Shown: one piece after another, positions 1-5,437 of the stretch
Numbering within the stretch: position 1 is the stretch's first letter
Layout: every line of letters starts with the position of its first letter
Source of the DNA: Chloroflexota bacterium
Lineage (GTDB): Bacteria; Chloroflexota; UBA4733
Reading direction: 5' to 3'
DNA: 6,426 nt
NCBI GenBank assembly: GCA_025980355.1
Contig: JAICXR010000205.1
Coordinates: forward strand, 1 to 6,426
Notes under the pieces: generated by a model
What the model was told of the DNA's origin: nothing
What the model saw: the letters and a program-made list of their open reading frames with translations, nothing else
Database searches by the model: none
Translations under genes and position numbers: made by a program

Positions 1-825
<825 letters not shown>

Positions 826-828
826 GCT

Positions 829-835
829 TCCTCCT
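829..835 (-). promoter_or_regulatory. Shine-Dalgarno site of atpD
   Basis: On the minus strand AGGAGGA lies three bases before the atpD ATG, or four bases counted from AGGAGG. It fixes the start at 825. The spacing is slightly short but the match to anti-SD is near perfect, in line with a highly translated gene. Confidence 0.8.
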
Positions 836-936
836 GCCGCCAGCCCGCAGAGGGGGCTGAGGGGCAATATTCCATCATAGACAGACCACAAGAATTGCTG
901 CACCGGCACACGCCCGTGCGCTGCATGGTAGCACAC

Positions 937-942
937 ATTGTA
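937..942 (-). promoter_or_regulatory. Possible -10 box upstream of atpD
   Basis: TACAAT (minus strand) matches five of six bases of TATAAT and would start an mRNA about 105 bases before atpD. No recognisable -35 box is found 16-18 bases upstream, so this is only a candidate. The 826-1016 gap between the RNHCP gene and atpD otherwise holds only a G+C-rich imperfect palindrome near 971-987, with no T tract after it. Confidence 0.22.
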
Positions 943-1016
943 CGCGTCGGTGGACGAGAGGCGGCGAAAGGCCTGGGCCGGGCCAGTAGCCACCCGCCGA
1001 CCAGACCTTTCCACCG

Positions 1017-1412
1017 TTATGCTGTCATCGGCGTCTCCTTGTCTGCCGTGTCGTGGCGCGGCATCTGCACTTCGGGCAAGGCCAGCACTCGCTCGAAGTT
1101 GTCATCGGCGGCGATGCGGTTATAGCGTTCAAAGCCACAGCCGAGGCAGCGGTGGACGAGCACATACTCCCCGTTGGGACGCGTGAAGACCGCAACGGGG
1201 GCCATCGAGCTGCGGCAATCACTGGCCCGATCACCGGGCATTTTCCCGTCGACGTGGCGCGAGTAGAGACAAGAGGGGCAGTGGTTGCGGTGCTTGCCGC
1301 CGGAGGGCACAGCGCCCACCAGCAGCTTGCAGTGCCGGCAGCGGAAGGTCTCCTCCCGACCGCGCGACCCCACGGGGGCGGTTCGCCCCCGATCGCGATA
1401 ACTTTTGGACAC
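1017..1412 (-). CDS. RNHCP domain protein, probable zinc-binding
   Basis: This is a 131-residue protein of the RNHCP family (Pfam RNHCP), whose biochemical role is not established. The family signature is clear: CRHC at 25-28, RNHCPSCLYSRHVD at 42-55, GDRASDC at 60-66, MAPVAV at 70-75, HRCLGCG at 87-93 and NRIAADDN at 98-105. Cys25/28, Cys45/48, Cys66 and Cys89/92 form pairs typical of structural zinc sites, which suggests nucleic acid or protein binding, although this is only inferred. The start is a GTG at 1412, preceded by GAGGAG with a nine-base spacer. No in-frame upstream start is better. The first 20 residues are basic and low in hydrophobicity, and no signal peptide or membrane segment is seen. 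The next gene downstream is atpD, 191 bases away. A long leader with a good promoter lies upstream (see 1413-2036). Confidence 0.92.
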   Translation of the reverse strand: MSKSYRDRGRTAPVGSRGREETFRCRHCKLLVGAVPSGGKHRNHCPSCLYSRHVDGKMPGDRASDCRSSMAPVAVFTRPNGEYVLVHRCLGCGFERYNRIAADDNFERVLALPEVQMPRHDTADKETPMTA

Positions 1413-1421
1413 CAGCGGCTA

Positions 1422-1427
1422 CTCCTC
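1422..1427 (-). promoter_or_regulatory. Shine-Dalgarno site deciding the GTG start of the RNHCP gene
   Basis: GAGGAG on the minus strand lies nine bases before GTG at 1412. It supports a non-ATG start for this gene. The overlapping alternative frame opened by the ATG at 1519 does not encode the conserved protein. Confidence 0.7.
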
Positions 1428-1467
1428 AAATGGTGGGTCTGTACAGCAAACAACCAGAGGATGCAGA

Positions 1468-1489
1468 GCCATCCGGCACGGCGGATGGC
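1468..1489. repeat. Perfect 8-bp inverted repeat in the RNHCP leader
   Basis: GCCATCCG and CGGATGGC flank a six-base loop. It lies about 55 bases upstream of the RNHCP GTG and would form a stable hairpin in that transcript. There is no T run after it in either direction, so it is not a standard intrinsic terminator. It may be an operator, a leader RNA structure or chance in G+C-rich DNA. Confidence 0.45.
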
Positions 1490-1516
1490 GGCTGGTGCAG
1501 AGGCAAGCGTGGATAC

Positions 1517-1532
1517 CATAGAGCGCTCCTTT
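1517..1532 (-). promoter_or_regulatory. SD and ATG pair out of frame with the RNHCP gene
   Basis: The minus strand has AAAGGAG, a six-base spacer, and ATG at 1519. The frame starts MVSTLASAPAAIRRAGWLCI and has a short hydrophobic stretch (WLCILWLFAV). It is offset from the RNHCP frame and stays open through that gene only as a shadow frame down to 1025. If used, it would make the ribosome read through the RNHCP start, so it could be an inhibitory upstream start. It may equally be chance. Confidence 0.25.
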
Positions 1533-1593
1533 ACACGTACACCGTTTGATAGGAAGGTATGGTTGCCCAGCGCTGAGCCGTGTCAGGTCTCAC

Positions 1594-1617
1594 CGCACGG
1601 CGGCACGCAACCGTGCG
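1594..1617. repeat. 7-bp inverted repeat with 10-base loop
   Basis: CGCACGG and CCGTGCG pair perfectly around a ten-base loop. The repeat is in the same probable leader as the 1468-1489 hairpin. No T tract adjoins it. The function is unknown, and chance is possible at this base composition. Confidence 0.35.
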
Positions 1618-1728
1618 ACATAAAGAAAGGGGCACCGCAACGCGCCAGGTGAGGCCCGGCGGTGGATCAGAGGAGATCGCGCCGGACGGGCGTTACCTCA
1701 GCGCTAGCACGAGACCGGGAGGCGCCGG

Positions 1729-1803
1729 CTAGCGGCCAACACCGACCGAAGGCAGGGCGACAGCTGGAACTGTGGCGGTGACGACACACATGGCGCGCAC
1801 CAT
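1729..1803 (-). CDS. Possible 24-residue leader peptide or small protein
   Basis: The frame reads MVRAMCVVTATVPAVALPSV plus four more residues and ends at TAG. Its main support is a very strong SD (AGGAGG, five bases before ATG) and a promoter-like pair about 50 bases upstream. The peptide is rich in Val and Ala with two Arg near its N-terminus and one at its end. It has no run of a single amino acid that would suggest a classic attenuator. I do not recognise it. It may be an upstream ORF in the RNHCP mRNA, a small free-standing gene, or not translated. Third-base G+C is only moderate, so coding evidence is weak. Confidence 0.3.
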   Translation of the reverse strand: MVRAMCVVTATVPAVALPSVGVGR

Positions 1804-1858
1804 AACCCCCTCCTTCCATCGTCCGCCGGTCAGCCGGCACAGCCTTGTTCTAGCGCGC

Positions 1859-1887
1859 AGTATAGCGACCGGACAAGCCGGGCGCAA
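1859..1887 (-). promoter_or_regulatory. Candidate sigma-70-type promoter for the small frame and RNHCP gene
   Basis: On the minus strand TTGCGC (1887-1882) and TATACT (1864-1859) are separated by exactly 17 bases. The -10 matches five of six consensus bases and the -35 matches three. Transcription would start near 1851-1854. A small GCCGG-CTGA-CCGGC hairpin lies just downstream in the leader, before the SD of the 24-codon frame. Confidence 0.5.
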
Positions 1888-2030
1888 TAGCTGTGTGCCC
1901 ACCGAGTGCGCCGCAAGGTCTGGTGCCGTTCGGTTGCTGAAGGCTCGCCGGCACACCTTGCCGTCAGCTCGCTCGCCACACGTTGCGGTGCACTCTGCCG
2001 CCGCGCCGCTGGCGAACGGCGGGCGACGGC

Positions 2031-2045
2031 GCGATGTATAATCGC
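2031..2045. repeat. Inverted repeat centred on the antitoxin -10 box: likely operator
   Basis: GCGAT and ATCGC form a perfect 5-bp inverted repeat with a five-base centre, and the TATAAT box lies inside it. RHH (CopG/VapB-like) antitoxins normally bind short palindromes over their own promoter, so this is a good candidate autoregulatory site. Five-bp arms are short, so the assignment is an inference. Confidence 0.42.
2037..2042 (+). promoter_or_regulatory. Perfect -10 box for a probable leaderless mRNA
   Basis: TATAAT lies six bases before the ATG at 2049, so the expected start of transcription falls at or next to the A of the start codon. No SD is present upstream of this ATG, as expected for a leaderless message. 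No good -35 hexamer is seen at 16-18 bases, and the box lacks the TGn extension, so the promoter may be weak or dependent on other contacts. Confidence 0.6.
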
Positions 2046-2048
2046 CTT

Positions 2049-2302
2049 ATGCACCGGACGCAGCTATACATCGACGAGACGCTCGCCAGCGAAATTCAGC
2101 AGGTCGCCACGATTCAGCATCGCTCCGCCGCGGCGGTGATTCGCGACGCTGTCCGGACCTATCTTGCCAGCGTGAAACAAGAGCAAAGCGACGACCCATT
2201 TTTCCGATCATCGGGGCAAATACCGGGGGGCCGGCAGACGCTGCGCAGCAGCACGACCGTTACCTCTATGGCAATGACACCGACTCGGCGCTGCAAGGAT
2301 GA
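2049..2302 (+). pseudogene. Ribbon-helix-helix (CopG/VapB-like) antitoxin, frameshifted
   Basis: The frame from ATG 2049 starts MHRTQLYIDETLASEIQQVA and contains a CopG/RHH_1 fold: beta strand RTQLYID at 3-9, helix about 10-22, and helix SAAAVIRDAVRTYLAS at 26-41, followed by SDDPFF at 47-52. After Gly60 the frame goes wrong at six G (2225-2230). Read as is, it continues as non-conserved sequence to a TAG at 2313-2315. Moved by -1, or with one G added, it continues PADAAQQHDRYLYGNDTD and stops at TGA 2300-2302. That ending (H-D-x-Y-L-Y-G) is a familiar tail of RHH antitoxins paired with PIN toxins. The restored protein would be 84 residues. Longer in-frame starts upstream are not supported, because the leaderless promoter sits between them and 2049. 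The break may be true decay, a base-calling error in the G run, or a frameshift signal. Confidence 0.8.
2225..2252 (+). other. G6 run with GGGGGGC heptamer and downstream stem-loop
   Basis: The zero frame reads CCG GGG GGC. The bases G-GGG-GGC fit the X-XXY-YYZ slippery pattern, and a -1 slip restores the conserved antitoxin tail. Eight bases further, GCTGC-gca-GCAGC (2240-2252) can form a 5-bp stem. This geometry resembles a -1 frameshift site, but a simple indel in a homopolymer explains the data equally well. Confidence 0.35.
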
Positions 2303-2328
2303 ACGTCGTCATTAGTCTATCGCCATAG
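2299..2328 (+). pseudogene. Nine-codon stub, probable remnant of a PIN-type toxin gene
   Basis: ATG 2299-2301 overlaps the restored antitoxin stop as ATGA, the usual arrangement in toxin-antitoxin operons. The frame reads MNVVISLSP then TAG. A short hydrophobic beta strand such as MNVVIS, normally followed by an acidic residue, is how PIN-domain (VapC-like) toxins begin. Here the match ends after six residues, where the sequence becomes the 3' end of recO. I infer that the toxin was deleted. The stub is too short for sequence alone to prove the family. Confidence 0.35.
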
Positions 2329-3079
2329 CCGCCGGCCGTACCCGATCCAGCAGGGCCAGGCTGCGCGGTGCCCGTTCGTCAAGGGCGCGGACGCAGGCCC
2401 GGAGGGCCGTCGCTGATTCTTGCAGGCCGGCCGGCGACGCCAGGTCTTCTTTCCATTGGGTGACGTGGCCCGCCTGGAAGAAGCGCAACAGGCCGAGCGC
2501 CTCGCCGGAGAGGCGCAGGATATCCGGCGCGCCGGGGGCGCACTCGCTGCAGTGCACGCCGCCGTTGCCGGGGCTGAACAGCGCCGTCCCGCCCTCCGCC
2601 GCGGCGCCACATTGGGCGCAGCGCCAGAGGGCGGGACGGTAGCCGAGGTAGGCCAGCAGGCGCATCTCGAAGAAGCGCAGCAGGAGGTCCGGCGACGTCT
2701 CACCGTCCAGCCGGTTGAGGAGACCGAGCAGCAGGTCGTAGAGCAGGCGGTTTTCCTGGCGACTCTCGCTCATGCGGTCGACCAACTCCACGGCATACCA
2801 GGCGGCCGCCGTGCGGTAAAGGTCGTCGCGCAGCACGCCGTAGGCGTGGATCACCTGGGCCTGGGTGACGACATCGAGGTTGCGCCCCTTGGCCATGAGC
2901 AAGCGCACGTGCAGCAGCGGCTCCAGATGCCCGGCGAGCTTACTGGCAGGCCGGTGGACGCCCTTGGCGATTGCGGACACCTTGCCATCCTCCGGTGTAT
3001 AGAGGGTCAGGAGGACGCCATGCTCGCCGAAACGCCCACGCCGCAGCACAATGGCGTCGGTGGTATAAACGCGACTCAT
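2312..3079 (-). CDS. recO: DNA repair protein RecO
   Basis: RecO acts with RecR (and RecF) to load RecA on SSB-coated single-stranded DNA in gap repair and to anneal complementary strands. The 255-residue protein has the family layout: N-terminal OB fold about 1-78 (starting MSRVYTTDAIVLRRGRFGEH, with LTLYTPEDGKVSAIAKGVHR), a helical domain (about 80-150), and a zinc site with Cys154/Cys157 and Cys177/Cys180 set in CAQCGA and CSECAP. Length is normal for the family. The ATG overlaps the stop of the upstream MFS gene as ATGA, so translation is probably coupled. A weak AGGAA lies 11 bases before it. Its TAA at 2312-2314 falls inside the toxin stub on the opposite strand, so its last codons may border a deletion junction. 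Identification is strong. Confidence 0.95.
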   Translation of the reverse strand: MSRVYTTDAIVLRRGRFGEHGVLLTLYTPEDGKVSAIAKGVHRPASKLAGHLEPLLHVRLLMAKGRNLDVVTQAQVIHAYGVLRDDLYRTAAAWYAVELVDRMSESRQENRLLYDLLLGLLNRLDGETSPDLLLRFFEMRLLAYLGYRPALWRCAQCGAAAEGGTALFSPGNGGVHCSECAPGAPDILRLSGEALGLLRFFQAGHVTQWKEDLASPAGLQESATALRACVRALDERAPRSLALLDRVRPAAMAID

Positions 3080-4362
3080 TCGATCGATGCTTCCTGCAGA
3101 TTTTCCTCTCTTAGTATACCAAATTGCCCGCTCTGCTGCCCATTTCGACCCGTTCTGCGCCGGAAAAACACGATCCAGAAGGCCACGGAAAGGAGGTAAA
3201 AGAGCGCCGTCAGCAAGAAGCCCGGCAAAAAGCCGGCGCGCTGTTGCAGGGCGCCGCCGGCGGCGCTGGAGAGCGCCCACGGCCCTTGCTGCGCGATGAG
3301 CAAGAGGCTGGAAGTCGTCGCCCGCTGTTCCGGCGCCGCCAGCCCGAGTAACCAGCCCTGGGCGATGGGTGCGGTCATGTCCATCAGTCCCTGGCGCAGG
3401 ACGAAGGCCGCCATGGCCGGCGCCGGGGCCGGGGCCGTCGCCAGCAGGAGGAGCACGGCAACGGCGAGCACTTGCGTCAGCACCACCAGGCGCACGACGC
3501 CGACGCGGGCGGTGAGCAGGCCCGCCAGCAGCGTCAGCACACCCAACACGAGCTGGCTGACCGCGCCGAGCGTCCCGAAGGCGGCGACGGACACGCCGAG
3601 CACGCGCGTGAAATAGAGGTTGAGGTAGGGGATGATCAAGCCGGCGCCGAGCCCCAGGGCGCCGAAGACCAGCGCCACTTTCGCGGCCAGCCGCCGCCAC
3701 GCCGGGTCGGCCAGGCCAGCGATGCCGCGCCGCCATGGGCGGGCGCGGTGGGGATCGTGATACCAGGGCAACAGCGGCAGCGCCGTCACGCCGGCCAGGG
3801 CCAGCGAGAGCAACAAGGTCAGACGGTAGGAGATCGGTCCGTTGGGCGCGACGGCCAGGACGCTGCCGAACCAGGCCGGCAGTTGGCCGCCCAGCACGCT
3901 GCCGGCGGCGGTGCCCAAAAGCGCCAGCGCCCCGCCGGTGGCCAACACCGCATTGCGCTGGTCCGGGGGTGCCGCCTCCAACAGCATCGGAAGGGCGACG
4001 ACGGCGATAGCCGCCCCTCCGAGGCCGGCCACGAAGCCGCAGGCGGCGATCGCCACGGCGTTGGGGACGAGGCACTGCCCGACCGTCGCCACACCGTTCA
4101 GGACGCCGCCCAGGATCAGCGCGCGCTTACGTCCCCAGGCATCGGCCAGCAGCCCGGCCGGCGCCACCGCCAGCGCGAGTCCCAGCGTGCCAACGCCGAG
4201 AATGACGCCGAGGGTCCCGGACGAGAGGCCAAGGCTGACGACATAAAGATTGAAGACGACGCCGAACACGCCGATGCTGACTGCGCCGCCGGCAGAGGTC
4301 AGCAAGAGCAGCCAGGCATTGGGACCGAAGTGGGGGCGGCCAAGACCGGATGGGAACGGCAA
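3076..4362 (-). CDS. Major facilitator superfamily transporter
   Basis: This is an inner-membrane secondary transporter of 428 residues, if started at TTG 4362, with about 12 hydrophobic segments. The first segment is near 17-40 (WLLLLTSAGGAVSIGVFGVV). The MFS motif A between TM2 and TM3 is well kept (GLLADAWGRKRAL, 70-82). A degenerate copy in the second half (LLTARVGVVRLVV) and a long cytoplasmic loop with HDPHRARPWRRG in the middle fit two six-helix halves. The C-terminus is basic (FFRRRTGRN). The substrate cannot be told; a drug or metabolite exporter is most common for this type. The start is uncertain: no ATG lies in the first 60 codons of the open frame, which extends to 4536. TTG 4362, with GAGAGG 15 bases upstream, gives normal family length; a GTG further upstream is possible. 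Its stop overlaps the recO start, and recO follows in the same transcript. Confidence 0.9.
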   Translation of the reverse strand: MPFPSGLGRPHFGPNAWLLLLTSAGGAVSIGVFGVVFNLYVVSLGLSSGTLGVILGVGTLGLALAVAPAGLLADAWGRKRALILGGVLNGVATVGQCLVPNAVAIAACGFVAGLGGAAIAVVALPMLLEAAPPDQRNAVLATGGALALLGTAAGSVLGGQLPAWFGSVLAVAPNGPISYRLTLLLSLALAGVTALPLLPWYHDPHRARPWRRGIAGLADPAWRRLAAKVALVFGALGLGAGLIIPYLNLYFTRVLGVSVAAFGTLGAVSQLVLGVLTLLAGLLTARVGVVRLVVLTQVLAVAVLLLLATAPAPAPAMAAFVLRQGLMDMTAPIAQGWLLGLAAPEQRATTSSLLLIAQQGPWALSSAAGGALQQRAGFLPGFLLTALFYLLSVAFWIVFFRRRTGRNGQQSGQFGILREENLQEASIE

Positions 4363-4635
4363 GTCGCTGCTGAACCACCTCTCGCCACTGCGGCTGCGCC
4401 CGCTGTCGGCCGATGGCCATCGCGCCTGTTGTGTCGTGCCAGCATAGCATCGGCTGGCATCGGTAGGCTCGCGCGAGCGTGGAGCGGCGCTACGCAGCAC
4501 TGCAAGCGAGAGGGCACTGGACGGCGGTCCGTTCAATCCAACCCGGAAGCGGTTGGGCCAACGGCGCCTCTCTTAAACGGGCCGACCACGACGCCTTCGC
4601 CAAGCGGCAGTGCGGCGTGTACGACTTGCTGGCTG
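4363..4635. other. Intergenic region upstream of the MFS gene
   Basis: I see no conserved coding sequence. The minus strand has a TATGCT (-10-like, 4446-4441) without a good -35, and beside it a 10-bp-period direct repeat of GCATCGG (4447-4453 and 4457-4463). A 6-bp hairpin (CCAACC/GGTTGG with a seven-base loop) lies near 4536-4556, without a T tract. The MFS reading frame stays open up to 4536 but its translation there is Arg/Ser-rich and unlike a transporter. Confidence 0.4.
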
Positions 4636-5277
4636 CTATTCGCCCGGCGTACCCTGCCGGCCGATGCGCTCCCGTGCCAGTCGCAGCCGCTCCGCCTGAC
4701 TCAGGCCCCGGCTTGCTCTGACGAGCGCGGTGAGCATTTGGGCGGTCACGATCGGCAACGCCCGGCTGCTCGGAACCTGGACGTATTGCTCGCCATCCAG
4801 CACAAGTATCTCCACTGCGCCAGCGACGTAACGCCAGACCTCCGGCACGCCGACCTGGGCGTAGATGGGCAGCTTCGGCAGGGATGGGTGCGTCATGTCG
4901 ATCTCGATCACCAGATCAGGCGGGGGATCCACGTGCAAATCGAGCCGGTCCTTGCCGCGGACCCGGGAACCGTTCTGGATGTAGAAGCAGGCATCCGCTT
5001 CAAATCCCTGCTGGAGGTCGTCCCGGCTGAAGGTGGTGGAACCGAAACTGTAGACCTTGGCCCCCGTCGCCTCCTCCACGGCCGCCAGTACGAATTCAAA
5101 AAATCGGCCATACCCCGCATGTTCCGGCAACGGGGTCATAATCTCCAACGTCCCCCTATCATAGGTCAGGCGAGGCGCGCTGCTATTCTCGAAGTCTTGG
5201 AGCAACCGCTGATAGGTCTCCCAACTCACATGATGCAGAATCATCCGCTGGTCGGGCGGACTTTGCATCGTCACCAT
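4636..5277 (-). CDS. Uma2 family protein (DUF820), PD-(D/E)XK nuclease fold
   Basis: The 213-residue protein matches the Uma2/DUF820 family, which has a restriction-endonuclease-like fold and is often present in many copies in Cyanobacteria, Chloroflexota and Deinococcota. Its cellular role is not settled. Blocks in order are: YDRGTLEIMTPLPEHAGY at 39-56, FSRDDLQQGFEADACFYI at 83-100, PPDLVIEID at 119-127, and IYAQVGVPEVWRY at 138-150. Asp95, Asp121 and Glu125 are the candidate acidic active-site residues. The usual basic residue may be Lys135 in HPSLPKLPIY. The tail (about 190-213) is charged. I chose ATG 5277 because CGGAG lies eight bases upstream. An in-frame ATG at 5316 would add 13 residues but has no SD. 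It is separated from its neighbours by 160 and 273 bases, so it is probably transcribed alone or by read-through. Confidence 0.88.
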   Translation of the reverse strand: MVTMQSPPDQRMILHHVSWETYQRLLQDFENSSAPRLTYDRGTLEIMTPLPEHAGYGRFFEFVLAAVEEATGAKVYSFGSTTFSRDDLQQGFEADACFYIQNGSRVRGKDRLDLHVDPPPDLVIEIDMTHPSLPKLPIYAQVGVPEVWRYVAGAVEILVLDGEQYVQVPSSRALPIVTAQMLTALVRASRGLSQAERLRLARERIGRQGTPGE

Positions 5278-5285
5278 GGCGCGTA

Positions 5286-5290
5286 CTCCG
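5286..5290 (-). promoter_or_regulatory. Shine-Dalgarno site deciding the Uma2 start
   Basis: CGGAG on the minus strand, eight bases before ATG 5277, favours this start over the in-frame ATG at 5316, which lacks any purine-rich site. Confidence 0.5.
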
Positions 5291-5349
5291 TTTCCCTGCT
5301 CCCTGATATTCCCCATGATACAGCAGTTCTTAGGGCGGTGTGGTCGTCC

Positions 5350-5363
5350 GCCGGCACGCCGGC
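5350..5363. repeat. Small hairpin GCCGG-CACG-CCGGC upstream of the Uma2 gene
   Basis: A 5-bp stem with a tetraloop lies in the gap between the exporter and Uma2 genes. No T tract follows on the minus strand, so it is not a classic terminator. It could be chance in this base composition. Confidence 0.25.
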
Positions 5364-5407
5364 ACCATCGATTTTGGAATCCGCCATGCAGTGCACCGAT
5401 AGCGACA

Positions 5408-5423
5408 CCGGCGTATGTGCCGG
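5408..5423. repeat. Hairpin 15 bases after the ABC exporter stop
   Basis: CCGGC and GCCGG surround a six-base loop, and one wobble pair plus one further pair can extend the stem. Its position directly after the exporter's TAG suits a transcription end or mRNA-stabilising structure, but no T tract is present. Confidence 0.3.
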
Positions 5424-5437
5424 CGGTGACGATGCTC

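Larger units (their letters stand above)
1413..2030. other. Long region without a conserved gene: probable RNHCP leader and divergent promoters
   Basis: No protein family is recognisable in either strand here. On the minus strand, in order of transcription, there is a promoter-like pair at 1887-1859, a 24-codon frame with strong SD at 1803-1729, a hairpin at 1617-1594, an SD/ATG pair at 1530-1517, a hairpin at 1489-1468, and finally the RNHCP SD. If the promoter is real the RNHCP mRNA has a leader of roughly 440 bases. I searched by eye for common riboswitch cores, tRNA arms and T-tract terminators and recognise none. The plus-strand part approaching 2030 is the upstream region of the antitoxin gene. 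Confidence 0.5.

Noticed and set aside
1025..1519. 164-codon minus-strand frame beginning at the ATG 1519
   Set aside because: Within the RNHCP gene it is the wrong frame, and the conserved Cys motifs are in the other frame. Only its start signals are kept as a possible regulatory upstream start.
1570..1617. Sequence resembling a group II intron domain V
   Set aside because: Only a GAGCCGTGT-like start and a short stem are present; the catalytic triad, bulge and receptor loop are not in place and no reverse transcriptase is nearby.
1053..1652. Plus-strand 199-codon frame over the RNHCP gene and its leader
   Set aside because: It is antisense to a conserved gene, has no SD, and its product is not recognisable.
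2303..2330. Intrinsic terminator between the convergent antitoxin and recO genes
   Set aside because: The genes overlap or abut, and no hairpin with a T run is present on either strand.
3080..4075. In-frame extension of recO far upstream to give a 587-residue protein
   Set aside because: The added part is the MFS gene read in another frame and is Arg/Gly/Ala-rich nonsense. RecO homology begins exactly at MSRVYTTDAI.
4528..4545. GTTCAATCC resembling a tRNA T-loop
   Set aside because: The flanking bases do not form a 5-bp T stem and no acceptor, D or anticodon arm can be drawn around it.
5337..5430. Repeated GCCGGC motifs as a repeat array or terminator
   Set aside because: GCCGGC is frequent by chance at this base composition; spacing is irregular and no T tract follows.
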